Positions 24,218 through 33,873 of a stretch of DNA of 64,000 nt are shown piece after piece (position 1 is the stretch's first letter; each line of letters starts with the position of its first letter). This DNA comes from Clostridiales bacterium (GTDB taxonomy: Bacteria; Bacillota; Clostridia; Christensenellales; UBA1242). The position numbers and the translations under genes are program-made. The stretch covers positions 94,709-158,708 of the forward strand of contig SVIQ01000001.1 in assembly GCA_015069415.1 (NCBI GenBank). Reading direction: 5' to 3'. The notes beneath the pieces are model-generated. The model was given only the letters and a program-made list of their open reading frames with translations. It made no database searches and was not told the DNA's origin.

Positions 24218-26224
24218 TTATTCTAAATTTTCAAGCGGAACGAATTTTGAAACTTCATTTTCGTAGAAGCCATACAAACCATGTAACGCACGTGTAGTCG
24301 CCACATATAAATTTTGTCTGTCGAGTGTAGTATTGTAAACATCTCTATCCAAATTTGGTAAAATTACATGATCATACTCTAAACCTTTACTTAAATATAC
24401 TGTCGTAATGATCAAATTTTTAGTAAGTAAATTTTTATCATTCTCATCGATAATTAAAGTAAAGTCTTCAAGCATGTCAGCATATTTTTTTGCTTCTTTG
24501 TCAGTTTTTACTATTACTGCAATTTTACTATCTTTATGATTTTCAACAATATTTTTTATATGTTCGTTTAGTTCGTTTTTTGTGCATTTCTTAACAATAG
24601 GCTTTTCTCCATGTCTGACAAGGTTTATTTCAATCGTTCCACCCATAACTTTTGCAGAAAATTCTACAATTTCATATGAAGAACGATAACTTGTGTCTAA
24701 TTTATCAACATCTGCCTTAGGCAACAATTCTTTTAATGTTGGCAAATTCGTCTGCGTGGATAACAAGTTTTGATTGTAATCTCCAACAGCCGTAAACACC
24801 GCCAAAGGATACAAATCTTTCAACAACCTTAAAGAGAACGGATCATAATCTTGAACTTCATCAATAAATACATGTTTAATAAAATAATTAGGTTGTAACA
24901 TTCTAGTTTTATGTTCGATGAAAGCGTAAATTGGAATGTCTTCATACTTTAATTTTGCCGGAAGAGTCATTCCAAAATGGCTGTACATTTCACGCATAAT
25001 ATCCATAGTTTTAAATGCAGTTTTGGCTCTAATTTTTATTTTTTGCATTTGTTTATCCATTGTTTTTCCTGTTGCATATGGATCATAATCGGATATTAAC
25101 TTTGAACAAATCTTAATAAACTTTGAATATACATTAGGAACTTTTCCGGCAACTTTTACAGCCTCATCGATTGCTTCATCTGTGAACTTCATATTGTCAA
25201 AGTTGATAGTTTTTATCATCTTTTTCATATCTAAATTATCAAGATATTCTTCAACCTTATGGTAAAATTCTGTCGAGAACTTATAATTTACCATATCTTG
25301 TCTTAACGGATCCGAGAAGCACTGTTCAACCATTTCTTTTCTGGAAGCGTCCATTTTGATAGGAATCGCATCAAACGTTCTCATAAATGACAATATTGAT
25401 TCTGTCTCAACATTTTCTTCGCCAAGTTCTGGCAACAATTTACTTATGTATTCTGAAAACATTGGATTTGGTGAAATTATTCGTATATTTCTACTTGTAA
25501 TTGTTCCCTTCAGCGCATACAGAACATAAGAAATTCTATGCATAGCAATAGAAGTTTTACCAGATCCGGCAATACCATTAATAATAACTGAACAATACGG
25601 TTCTTTTCTAATAATGGCATTTTGCTCTGCTTGTATTGATTGAACAATGTTTGACATGTACGAAGAAGTGTTCTTACTCAAAACTTCTTGCAAAACTTCA
25701 TCGTCAATTTTTACATTAGTGTCAACATATGAATTCAATATTCCATCTGAAATTCGATACTGACGTTTTAACTTTAGATCAACCGACACTTCTCCAAGCG
25801 GAGCCGTGTAACTAGTTTTCCCAAGAGACGAAAAGTACAACAGTGAAGCAACCGGAACTCTCCAGTCAATAACATATGGATTTCCATCGCGATCGATATT
25901 TTTCAACCCAACGAATAAATCCTCTTGTTTCCCATTTTCATTGTCAAATACAAGTCTAGCAAAGAATGGTTTTGGTCTAATTCTTTTTAAGAATAACCTC
26001 TTTGATGTAACATCATACAAACGTTCATCACGCGTATTAATATCACTATATGCCTCTGCCATTTCTAATAAATCCAGATTTTCGCTTTGAACGTATTTTA
26101 AAGCATCTAGATTTTGATTAGCCATGTCATGAATAAATGAATCAAGCGTCTCCACCTCATCATCTATTAATTTTTGAACTCTATTAACATTCTGCTGTTC
26201 TTCATGAAGAGTTCTTTCATCCAT
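24218..26224 (-). CDS. helD: HelD-like helicase (RNA polymerase-recycling, UvrD/Rep superfamily)
   Basis: A 668-residue SF1 helicase-like protein. The N-terminal ~100 residues are a charged coiled-coil arm, as in HelD where it enters the RNA polymerase channel. It is followed by 'YVIDWRVPVASLLYFS', a HelD hallmark. P-loop 'INGIAGSGKTSIAMHRISYVLY' is at about residue 215-236. 'HVFIDEVQDYDPFSLRLL' is Walker B, 'TAVGDYNQNLL' motif III, and 'VIVKTDKEA..TTVYLSKGLEYDHVILPN' and 'VATTRALHGLYGF' are motifs V-VI. HelD removes stalled RNA polymerase. GGAGGTGAAATT precedes the ATG. Confidence 0.87.
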   Translation of the reverse strand: MDERTLHEEQQNVNRVQKLIDDEVETLDSFIHDMANQNLDALKYVQSENLDLLEMAEAYSDINTRDERLYDVTSKRLFLKRIRPKPFFARLVFDNENGKQEDLFVGLKNIDRDGNPYVIDWRVPVASLLYFSSLGKTSYTAPLGEVSVDLKLKRQYRISDGILNSYVDTNVKIDDEVLQEVLSKNTSSYMSNIVQSIQAEQNAIIRKEPYCSVIINGIAGSGKTSIAMHRISYVLYALKGTITSRNIRIISPNPMFSEYISKLLPELGEENVETESILSFMRTFDAIPIKMDASRKEMVEQCFSDPLRQDMVNYKFSTEFYHKVEEYLDNLDMKKMIKTINFDNMKFTDEAIDEAVKVAGKVPNVYSKFIKICSKLISDYDPYATGKTMDKQMQKIKIRAKTAFKTMDIMREMYSHFGMTLPAKLKYEDIPIYAFIEHKTRMLQPNYFIKHVFIDEVQDYDPFSLRLLKDLYPLAVFTAVGDYNQNLLSTQTNLPTLKELLPKADVDKLDTSYRSSYEIVEFSAKVMGGTIEINLVRHGEKPIVKKCTKNELNEHIKNIVENHKDSKIAVIVKTDKEAKKYADMLEDFTLIIDENDKNLLTKNLIITTVYLSKGLEYDHVILPNLDRDVYNTTLDRQNLYVATTRALHGLYGFYENEVSKFVPLENLE

Positions 26225-26319
26225 AATTTCACCTCCTTTAAAATAACTTAAATTTTATATTAACATAAATGTTAATATTAAATCAAGCAATAAATAACCA
26301 ATTTTAGTAAAACCTCATC

Positions 26320-26350
26320 AAAAAAGGAGTCTAACATTTAGACTCTTTTT
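26320..26350 (-). terminator. Terminator after the repeat-bearing helicase
   Basis: GAGTCTAA (26327-26334) pairs with TTAGACTC (26338-26345), with A's before on the plus strand and T's after. Confidence 0.75.
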
Positions 26351-26380
26351 TACAACTTAAACTTTTAATTTATTCATCGA

Positions 26381-28501
26381 TTAATTTTGATTTGAAATAG
26401 GCTCTTCCGGTTTTGGGTCTCTAACTTCTACCCTAACAGTCTTATCCCAAATCATTCCTAATTCTTCTAATCTCTTTACTTCTTCAGACTCTAATTTCCC
26501 CTTCTTTTTTTCATGTCTTAAAGAACCTATTAAATTCCCAATATTGTACACCTGTCCTTCTATTGTATATTGCTGAGTTTTCGTAATATCTGCAAGGGTT
26601 GTTTTCTCTTTTTTACAATAAATCACTAATGGTTCTATTCTTTCTTCAAACCCTAAAATCTTATCCCAAACCATTCCCAATTCTTCTAGTCTCTTTACTT
26701 CTTCAGACTCTAATTTCCCCTTCTTTTTCTCTTGTCTTAGATTACCTATTAAAGCCCCAATATTGTACACCTGTCCTTCTATTGTATATTGCTGAGTTCT
26801 CGTAATATCTGCAAGCGATGTTTGCTCTTTCTTACAATAAATCACTAATGGCTCTATTCTTTCTTCAAACCCTAAAATCTTATCCCAAACCATTCCCAAT
26901 TCTTCTAGTCTCGTTATTTCTTCAGGGTTTAACTTCCCGTTCTTTTTATTTTGTCTTAGCGCATTTATTAAATAACCAATATTATACACTTCACCATCTA
27001 TTGTATATTGTTGATTAAACTTAATATCTGCAAGGGTTGTGTTATCATTCTTACAATATATCACCAATGGCACAATTCTTTCTTCAAATGAAGAAGAAAT
27101 GTCTTTTAAGTATTGAATAAGATCAATTATTTCTGCCTGAATTGTAAAATATTCAATCATTTCTTCTAGGCTTTTCGATCCTCTGTTTTTAGAAATTGTT
27201 TCAAGAACTTCTTTAAATTCTTTTATTTCTTCCATTAAAACTTCACTATTATTAACCAAATCAAACACTAAGACAGGAGAATCTGTTTCATTTTGTTTCT
27301 TCGCACTCAATGCTCTTCCTAACTGTTGAGAGAAGATAATGTTTGAAGATGTGTCACGCATCATAATTACGCCATCAATACCATCAATATGCAATCCCTC
27401 ATTCAACATATCAACAACAAACAACAATTTAACAGCCTTACTGTTATCTTGTTCAAAAGTTCTTAATACTTTTTGACTTAGTTTTTCTTTCTTTGACAAT
27501 TCTCCAGAATCATTAGACACAGAAAGGTCTCTTTCTTGTGATGTTAATGAATATTTTTTAATCTTGAATTTACTGTCAAACCAAGACTTACATTCATCCA
27601 TCTTCGTGTCGCGATCTTCAATGTCTTTACAGAAAACAATCATTTTAACATCTTCTCGACCTTTCTTTTGAATAAGTTCTTCAATGTAAGGTCTAAAAAT
27701 TCCCTTAATTCCTTCTGCTTGGCCAATACGCTGTTTAATTTCACGCAAGGTCTTCTCTATTTCTTTTTTCTTTTCTGAATCAAATTTCTTTAATTCTAAT
27801 TGACTTTGGAGCGATACAATTTCATCTTTAAATGAATACATAGCCAAAATCATTTTAGGAATCGGCAAAATTTCTTGTTTAAGTGCGTCCAACAGAGTTA
27901 ATTCACTAGCTATTTTACCATTGAATAATTCATCAACCATATTTTTACCATCACTAGATCTAATTGGAGTTGCAGACAATCCCATAACTTGTGCGTCTTT
28001 ATGAAGTTCTAAGAATCTATCAACGCTTTTTCCCCATTCTTCTGCTCCGCATCTATGAAATTCATCAAGAACAATGTGTTTTGCACCAATACTTTGCATT
28101 TCTTCTTCTGTCATTCTGTTGATTTTAGCATAAGTGAATAAATTCAATTTTAAACCGAAATTCTTTTCAAGGTATTTAACCTTTTCATCAAAATTTTTTG
28201 TCTGAATTTCCCCGGAATTTTCTGGAGAATAAATTTTTAAAAGAGAATCTACAAATCTATTTAAAATTATATTTGTTGGAGCAAGATAAATAAATGGTTT
28301 TGTTTGATTATCTTTCAACCATTTAATAGCCAACCACATTTTTCCAGTACCTGTTGCACGCACAGCGCACGCTCTATGATTTTCTTCTTTCTCCATAGCA
28401 TCAATCAGATCAACATATGCCCCTTTGTTATGTGGACGCAAAATACCGTCATCAAACATAATACTTTTCTTAATTAATTTTTTAATTATGGTGCTACTCA
28501 T
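26381..28501 (-). CDS. DEAH-type SF2 helicase with three C-terminal helicase-associated repeats
   Basis: A 706-residue protein. The N-terminal half is a type III restriction/DEAD-like ATPase: P-loop GTGKM at residues 51-55, 'HIVLDEFHRCG' (Walker B), 'MGLSATPIRS' (motif III), 'VDMLNEGLHIDGIDGVIMM' and 'FSQQLGRALS' (motif VI). The P-loop threonine is Met and the usual Q-motif Gln is missing. From residue ~472 come three copies of a 73-residue unit ('FEERI.PLVIYC...YTI.G.VYNIG.LI..LR...K.GKL...E..RLEELGM.WDK'), resembling helicase-associated (HA) repeats. No methylase or nuclease gene is adjacent. AGAGAGGG precedes the ATG. Confidence 0.75.
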   Translation of the reverse strand: MSSTIIKKLIKKSIMFDDGILRPHNKGAYVDLIDAMEKEENHRACAVRATGTGKMWLAIKWLKDNQTKPFIYLAPTNIILNRFVDSLLKIYSPENSGEIQTKNFDEKVKYLEKNFGLKLNLFTYAKINRMTEEEMQSIGAKHIVLDEFHRCGAEEWGKSVDRFLELHKDAQVMGLSATPIRSSDGKNMVDELFNGKIASELTLLDALKQEILPIPKMILAMYSFKDEIVSLQSQLELKKFDSEKKKEIEKTLREIKQRIGQAEGIKGIFRPYIEELIQKKGREDVKMIVFCKDIEDRDTKMDECKSWFDSKFKIKKYSLTSQERDLSVSNDSGELSKKEKLSQKVLRTFEQDNSKAVKLLFVVDMLNEGLHIDGIDGVIMMRDTSSNIIFSQQLGRALSAKKQNETDSPVLVFDLVNNSEVLMEEIKEFKEVLETISKNRGSKSLEEMIEYFTIQAEIIDLIQYLKDISSSFEERIVPLVIYCKNDNTTLADIKFNQQYTIDGEVYNIGYLINALRQNKKNGKLNPEEITRLEELGMVWDKILGFEERIEPLVIYCKKEQTSLADITRTQQYTIEGQVYNIGALIGNLRQEKKKGKLESEEVKRLEELGMVWDKILGFEERIEPLVIYCKKEKTTLADITKTQQYTIEGQVYNIGNLIGSLRHEKKKGKLESEEVKRLEELGMIWDKTVRVEVRDPKPEEPISNQN
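26432..27088 (-). repeat. Three tandem 219-nt repeats inside the helicase gene
   Basis: Repeat units start (minus strand) at about 27088, 26869 and 26650, each 219 nt (73 codons). Units two and three are almost identical at DNA level, the first is more diverged, so units two and three arose by a recent duplication or are kept alike by recombination. Confidence 0.8.
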
Positions 28502-28555
28502 ATACCCTCTCTTTCTATTATTGTAACATGTTTTACCAATTTTGTAAATACTTCA

Positions 28556-28581
28556 ACAAAAAAACACCAGATCATCTGGTG
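28556..28581 (-). terminator. Terminator overlapping the pflA stop
   Basis: CACCAGA / TCTGGTG with a TCA loop that is the reverse complement of the TGA stop (28572-28574), and A's before on the plus strand. Confidence 0.8.
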
Positions 28582-29288
28582 ATTTTCTTATTTTCTAGTA
28601 AATTTTGAAGTTGTTTTAACTTAGTTTTATCCATATCTTCCACTTCTTCAAGACGATATTTTAATCCCATTTCTAAGTACTTCTTTTTTGCCATTGAATG
28701 ATAACCTAAAAGTTCTACTCTTTCTACGTTTTTTAGTTTTGAAGCAAAGTTTTTTAGTTTTTCAACATGTTCTTTGTCATCATTTAACCCCGGAACAATC
28801 ACTTGTCTTAACCAAAGAGGTTTATTCTTCTTTTGGCACACTTCAAGAAAAGCATTAAATTCAGAAATATCTCTACCTGTAATTTTTTTGTACTCGAACT
28901 TTTCTACTGCTTTAACATCTAAAATTACAAGGTCGACATAATCTAAAATTTCTTCATAATTTTCCGCCACCCCAGAAGTGTCAAGTGCAACATGAATATT
29001 GTTTTCTTTTAAAAGTTTACACGTTTCTAAAACAAATTCGCTCTGAAGTAAAGGTTCTCCACCACTAAAAGTTACTCCGCCATGTTTTCCGTAATATCCT
29101 TTATACTTATTATAAAGATTTAAAACTTCAGCACTCGAGATTGTGCGTTTAAAATTTTTCATTAGCCAAGTTTCAGGATTGTGACAATACAAGCATCTAA
29201 GCTTACAGCCCGACAAAAACAAAACAAGTCTAACACCCGGGCCATCGGCAGACCCCATTGTTTCAATATCTGTAATTTTACCTAACAT
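28572..29288 (-). CDS. pflA: Pyruvate formate-lyase activating enzyme
   Basis: A 238-residue radical SAM protein that makes the glycyl radical on PflB. The [4Fe-4S] cluster motif is 'CKLRCLYC' (CxxxCxxC) at residues ~29-36, followed by 'HNPETW'; 'GGVTFSGGEPLLQ' is the SAM-binding GGE segment. 'LDTSG', 'VILDVKA' and 'LWLRQVIVPGLND' complete the family pattern. It starts 2 nt after the pflB stop, so the two are one operon. The stop codon lies in the terminator loop. Confidence 0.95.
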   Translation of the reverse strand: MLGKITDIETMGSADGPGVRLVLFLSGCKLRCLYCHNPETWLMKNFKRTISSAEVLNLYNKYKGYYGKHGGVTFSGGEPLLQSEFVLETCKLLKENNIHVALDTSGVAENYEEILDYVDLVILDVKAVEKFEYKKITGRDISEFNAFLEVCQKKNKPLWLRQVIVPGLNDDKEHVEKLKNFASKLKNVERVELLGYHSMAKKKYLEMGLKYRLEEVEDMDKTKLKQLQNLLENKKITR

Positions 29289-29290
29289 AA

Positions 29291-31537
29291 TTATCTCTTT
29301 TCATGGAATGTTCTTGCAATAACTTCTTCTTGATGAGCTCTGTCTAGCTTGTTAAAGTTTACAGCATATCCACTAACCCTAATTGTAAGATTTGGGTATT
29401 TCCAAGGATTGTTCATAGCATCGATTAAAAGTTCTCTATTTAAAACATTTACGTTGATATGTTGAGCCCCTTGAATAAAGTAACCGTCTAAGATTGAAAC
29501 AAGATTTTCTATTTGGTCATTTACACTATTTCCAAGAGCGGTTGGAACGATTGAGAATGTATTTGACACTCCATCTTGACAACAACCTTTATACTTAATT
29601 TTAGCAACAGAATTCAAAGAATTTAAAGCGCCTGTACAATCTCTACCATGCATTGGGTTAGCGCCCGGAGCAAATGCAACTCCTGCTTTTCTTCCATCTG
29701 GAGTCGCTCCCGTCTTTTTACCATAAACAACATTTGAAGTAATTGTTAAAAGTGATAATGTTGCTTTTGCATTTCTATATAATTTATGTGCGTTTATGCA
29801 ATCGAAAAATTCTTGAACAAGTTCTTGAGCTAGCTTATCAACCCTATCATCATCATTTCCGAACTTAGGGAAATCTCCTTTAATTTCAAAGTCTATTGCA
29901 ATACCTTGTTCGTTTCTAATAGGTTTAACTTTTGCATACTTAATTGCAGACAAAGAATCCACTGCACAAGAGAATCCTGCAACACCAAAAGCCATAAGCC
30001 TTTCAACCTTTGTGTCATGAAGAGCCATTTGGCTTGCTTCATACGCATATTTGTCATGCATATAATGAATGATATTGTTAGCATCAACATAAATTTTTGC
30101 AATTTTCTTTAGCATTTCACTGTAAGCTTTTCTTACCTTTGCGTATGTCAAAATTTCTTGAGTGTTCTTTTCTAATCCTTCAACTACAAGTTTTCCACTC
30201 TTTTCATCAACTCCACCGTTTATTGCATAAAGTAACGACTTAGCCAAATTACATCTTGCACCGAAGAATTGCATTTGTTTACCTTGTTTCATAGCAGAAA
30301 CACAGCAAGCAATAGCGTAATCATTTCCGTAAATTGGACGCATCGTATCATCGCCCTCATATTGAATTGAATCTGTTAAAATTGAAATTTTTGCACAGAA
30401 CTTTTTAAAGTTTTCAGGAAGTCCATCAGCCCACAAAACAGTTAAGTTTGGCTCAGCGCTTGGAGTTAAATTAATTAAAGTATGCAACATTCTAAATGAC
30501 GTTTTTGTAGTAAAACTCTTCTTTTCATCAACCATTCCAGCAATTGTTTCAGTAACCCATGTTGGATCTCCTGCAAAAAGTTCGTCATATTCTGGAGTTC
30601 TCAAGTGTCTAATAAGTCTTAATTTTATTACATATTGATCAATTAATTCTTGAGCTTCTTCTTCAGTTAAAATTCCATTTTTAATATCTCTTTCAATGAA
30701 TATATCAAAGAATGTAGAATTTCTACCGATTGAAGTTGCAGCACCATTATTTTCTTTTGCTCCGGCAAGGTATCCAAAATAAGTCCATTGAATTGCCTCT
30801 CTAGCATTTTCAGCCGGACGCGAAATATCAAAACCATAACTTAAAGCCATTGTTTTAATTGCTTCAAGCGCTCTAATTTGTTCACTCACTTCTTCTCTTA
30901 TGCGAATGTTTTCTTCAATATCAGCACAATCGATCGAATCGCCTTTTAAATCAAGTTTCTTATTTTCAATAAGATTGTCTATTCCATAAAGAGCAATTCT
31001 TCTGTAGTCACCTATAATTCTGCCTCTTCCATAGCCATCAGGAAGACCAGTCAAAAGACCATTACTTCTCGCTCTACGAATTGACGGAGTGTAGGCGTCG
31101 AAAACTCCATCATTATGAGTTTTTCTGTAAGTTGTGAAGTGTTTATGTGTATCTTCGTGTAGTTTATATCCATGTGCTTCAAGCGCTTTCAATGCAATTT
31201 TTGTTCCGCCATACATATTTACAATACGTTTAAGCGGAGCATCAGTTTGAAGACCAACGATTACTTCATTATCCTTATCCACATATCCAGGACCAAATGC
31301 GGTGATTCCACTTAGAATTTTAGTTTCAACATCTAAACATCCACCATTTTTAGTTTCTTTTTCTAAAAGTTTTTCACATTTTTTCCACACTCTTTGTGTC
31401 TTTTTTGTTAGAGCTCGTAAAAAACTATCGTCCCCTTTGTACTCTTTAAAGTTGTTTATAATGAAATCGGAAACATTAATACTATCTTTCCAATCTGTTC
31501 CTTTAAAACCTTTCCATGCATCTTTAAAATTATTCAT
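29291..31537 (-). CDS. pflB: Pyruvate formate-lyase
   Basis: A 748-residue glycyl radical enzyme converting pyruvate and CoA to acetyl-CoA and formate in anaerobic glucose fermentation. The radical site is '[10 protein letters not shown]' near the C-terminus. The active-site cysteine pair is in '[10 protein letters not shown]'. Length fits the family (about 745-760). The ATG at 31537 follows GAGGGG; an upstream in-frame ATG lacks a site. pflA follows 2 nt later. Together these indicate an oxygen-sensitive, mixed-acid type metabolism. Confidence 0.96.
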   Translation of the reverse strand: MNNFKDAWKGFKGTDWKDSINVSDFIINNFKEYKGDDSFLRALTKKTQRVWKKCEKLLEKETKNGGCLDVETKILSGITAFGPGYVDKDNEVIVGLQTDAPLKRIVNMYGGTKIALKALEAHGYKLHEDTHKHFTTYRKTHNDGVFDAYTPSIRRARSNGLLTGLPDGYGRGRIIGDYRRIALYGIDNLIENKKLDLKGDSIDCADIEENIRIREEVSEQIRALEAIKTMALSYGFDISRPAENAREAIQWTYFGYLAGAKENNGAATSIGRNSTFFDIFIERDIKNGILTEEEAQELIDQYVIKLRLIRHLRTPEYDELFAGDPTWVTETIAGMVDEKKSFTTKTSFRMLHTLINLTPSAEPNLTVLWADGLPENFKKFCAKISILTDSIQYEGDDTMRPIYGNDYAIACCVSAMKQGKQMQFFGARCNLAKSLLYAINGGVDEKSGKLVVEGLEKNTQEILTYAKVRKAYSEMLKKIAKIYVDANNIIHYMHDKYAYEASQMALHDTKVERLMAFGVAGFSCAVDSLSAIKYAKVKPIRNEQGIAIDFEIKGDFPKFGNDDDRVDKLAQELVQEFFDCINAHKLYRNAKATLSLLTITSNVVYGKKTGATPDGRKAGVAFAPGANPMHGRDCTGALNSLNSVAKIKYKGCCQDGVSNTFSIVPTALGNSVNDQIENLVSILDGYFIQGAQHINVNVLNRELLIDAMNNPWKYPNLTIRVSGYAVNFNKLDRAHQEEVIARTFHEKR

Positions 31538-31710
31538 TTTACCCCTCGCATATATTTTGTAAAAATAGGATAACAAATATGAATTTAAAACTCAAATCTT
31601 TTTCGACATATTTCAAAAATTTCAGAAAAATTTTTATTAATATTTTTTATTCCCCATCTTTAAAAATTTAATTTATAAATTTCATTGAAAAAAAGTAATA
31701 ATTATGTTAA

Positions 31711-31716
31711 TATAAT
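31711..31716 (+). promoter_or_regulatory. TATAAT -10 box just before the U32 gene (leaderless)
   Basis: TATAAT ends 3 nt before a first ATG (31720) and 9 nt before a second in-frame ATG (31726). There is no ribosome site. The best upstream TTGAAA (31685-31690) gives a long 20-nt spacer, so the -35 is uncertain. Confidence 0.5.
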
Positions 31717-31725
31717 ATTATGAAC

Positions 31726-33714
31726 ATGAAAATTTTGTCTCCAGCGGGAGATATGGAAAGTTTAAAAATGGCTGTATTTAACGGCGCAGATGAAGTGTAT
31801 TTAGGAATTAAAGATTTCAACGCTAGAAATATCGAAGGATTTAACCTTGAAACACTAAAACAAGCGCTAGATTTTGCGCACGCTTTCAATGTAAAAGTTT
31901 TTTTAACGGTTAACATTTTGTTTAGGAACGATGAAATGCAGTCTGCAATTGATTTAATTGTTGACGCTTACAATTTAGGTGTTGACGCTTTTATCATTCA
32001 AGACATTGGACTTGCTTACAATTTACAAAAACATTATCCACAAATTGAAAAACACGCAAGTACTCAAATGGGTATTCACAATTTAGAAGGCGCAAAATTT
32101 GTAGAAAAATTAGGTTTCAAGCGTGTAGTTTTGTCACGTGAAACACCACTTGAAGAAATTAGATCAATTAAAGAAAACACAAATCTTGAAATTGAATATT
32201 TCGGACTAGGTGCATTGTGTGTAAGTTTTTCCGGAAATTGTTACCTTAGTTCATATATTTGCGATGCAAGTGGAAACAGAGGTAAATGCAAACAATTATG
32301 CCGTCTTCCTTATTCTCTATTTAATGAAAACAAAAAACTCGCAAATGGATTTTTATTAAGCGCTAAAGACTTAGACTTTAGAAAAAATTTGAAAGATTTA
32401 CATAACGCAGGAGTAACAAGCCTTAAAATTGAAGGCAGAGCGCGTCGCCCTTACTATGTTGCAATTGCCACACGCGAAATGAAAAATGCAATTAATGGTA
32501 TAAATGAACAAAACGATGATTTGCTACTAGGTTTTAACAGAGGATTTTCAAATGGCTACTTAGATGGAAATGAAAATATAATTAGTCAACACAATAATCA
32601 CATTGGTATTGAAATTGGAATTGTAGAAAAAGTTAATATTGGAAAACGATTTAATGAAATTTACATTTCTTCATCTTATCCCGTAACAAAAAAATCAACA
32701 TTAAAATTTTTCGAAAAAGGTAAAGAAATCGCAACCCTTTCAGCATTTGACATTAAGAAAACAAAAACAGGTTTTATGTTTACTTCAACTTCTCTAGTAA
32801 GTAAAAACTCAAAAGTAAATTTAATTAGCGATTTTGAAAAAGAAGAACAAATTTTAAACACAACTAAAAAGCAAGATTTAGAAATTAAAATAATTGCAAA
32901 AATAAATCAACCTATTAAAGCAACATTAAGTATTAATCAAAAAGAATTAACAATTACTGGTGACGTGTTGGAAAAATCTGAAACACGACCACTAACCAAA
33001 GATGATTTAATTAATTGTTTTTCTAAAAATGATTTTTACAATCCAATAATTTCCTCAGATCTTGAAAATGTGTTCATATTAAAAAGTAAATTAAATGAAT
33101 TTAGAAGAAATGTTTTCGAATGCATTGCCAACGAAAAAAATCCAAATAAACAAAAAATAAATAAAATTTTATTAAAATTGCAAAAAAATACTGAAAAATT
33201 AAGTAATTTTCAAGTAATTTTTAATAAAAATGAAAAATTATTTGAAAAAAATATTATTTACTCTCCAGAAGTTTACAATTTACAAGACATAAAAAATCTA
33301 AAAAATAAATGCGAAAAAGAAAATAAAAAATTAATTTTAGACCTACCAAATTTTGCGTTAAACGAAGACGTAATTTATTTAAAGGATTTAGTTGAAAATC
33401 TTCAAGTAGCAATTCTTGTAAACAATCCATATGCATTAAATTTTAATACAATTAAATACATTGGTTGGGGAATGAATGTTTACAATTCTTACACTGCTAA
33501 TTATTTCAACCTTCCATATGTTTTACCAGAAAACGAAAAAAACATTTCCGCTCCTGTTATGACTCTTAGACATTGCCCAATGAAAAATATATTAGGAGCA
33601 ACTTGCGAAACCTGTCCTTACAACAATAATTATACTTATAAAATGCAAAATGGAAAAGTTTTAAAATTAAAACGCAAAAAATTATCAACTTGCACATTCT
33701 ATCTTTACGAATAG
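31726..33714 (+). CDS. U32-family peptidase-like protein (RlhA/TrhP-related)
   Basis: A 662-residue protein. The N-terminus 'KILSPAGDMESLKMAVFNGADEVYLG' (in part) and 'QMGIHNLEGAKFVEKLGFKRVVLSRE' match U32 family proteins, followed by 'EYFGLGALCVSFSGNCYLSSYICD..GNRGKCKQLCR' with conserved Cys residues that can bind Fe-S. Relatives hydroxylate 23S rRNA C2501 (RlhA) or tRNA uridine 34 (TrhP). The C-terminal ~250 residues extend beyond the short members and end in four Cys ('HCPMKNILGATCETCPYNNN', in part). Two ATG codons are possible (31720 or 31726); -10 distance favours 31726. Which reaction it does is not decided by sequence alone. Confidence 0.82.
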   Translation: MKILSPAGDMESLKMAVFNGADEVYLGIKDFNARNIEGFNLETLKQALDFAHAFNVKVFLTVNILFRNDEMQSAIDLIVDAYNLGVDAFIIQDIGLAYNLQKHYPQIEKHASTQMGIHNLEGAKFVEKLGFKRVVLSRETPLEEIRSIKENTNLEIEYFGLGALCVSFSGNCYLSSYICDASGNRGKCKQLCRLPYSLFNENKKLANGFLLSAKDLDFRKNLKDLHNAGVTSLKIEGRARRPYYVAIATREMKNAINGINEQNDDLLLGFNRGFSNGYLDGNENIISQHNNHIGIEIGIVEKVNIGKRFNEIYISSSYPVTKKSTLKFFEKGKEIATLSAFDIKKTKTGFMFTSTSLVSKNSKVNLISDFEKEEQILNTTKKQDLEIKIIAKINQPIKATLSINQKELTITGDVLEKSETRPLTKDDLINCFSKNDFYNPIISSDLENVFILKSKLNEFRRNVFECIANEKNPNKQKINKILLKLQKNTEKLSNFQVIFNKNEKLFEKNIIYSPEVYNLQDIKNLKNKCEKENKKLILDLPNFALNEDVIYLKDLVENLQVAILVNNPYALNFNTIKYIGWGMNVYNSYTANYFNLPYVLPENEKNISAPVMTLRHCPMKNILGATCETCPYNNNYTYKMQNGKVLKLKRKKLSTCTFYLYE

Positions 33715-33763
33715 ATAATCTTAATCAGATGAGCCGAATTGATATTTTTATTACAACAACAAA

Positions 33764-33787
33764 AACAACAGTTGCCCTGTTGTTTTT
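33764..33787 (+). terminator. Terminator after the U32 gene
   Basis: AACAACAG (33764-33771) pairs with CTGTTGTT (33777-33784), then T's. Confidence 0.8.
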
Positions 33788-33824
33788 TATTTTGTCGAAA
33801 ATTAATCAAATTTTAAAAATTTGG

Positions 33825-33852
33825 TTGAATTTGGATTTTTTTGTGTTATAAT
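33825..33852 (+). promoter_or_regulatory. Extended -10 promoter of the G3E GTPase gene
   Basis: TTGAAT (33825-33830), 16-nt spacer ending in TGT, TATAAT (33847-33852), with a short leader carrying AAGGAG before the ATG at 33874. Confidence 0.7.
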
Positions 33853-33873
33853 CAAATCATTCAAGGAGAATTT

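Noticed and set aside
26432-27088. Tandem repeats resembling a repeat array such as CRISPR
   Set aside because: The 219-nt units are in-frame 73-codon protein repeats within an intact helicase gene, with no spacers.
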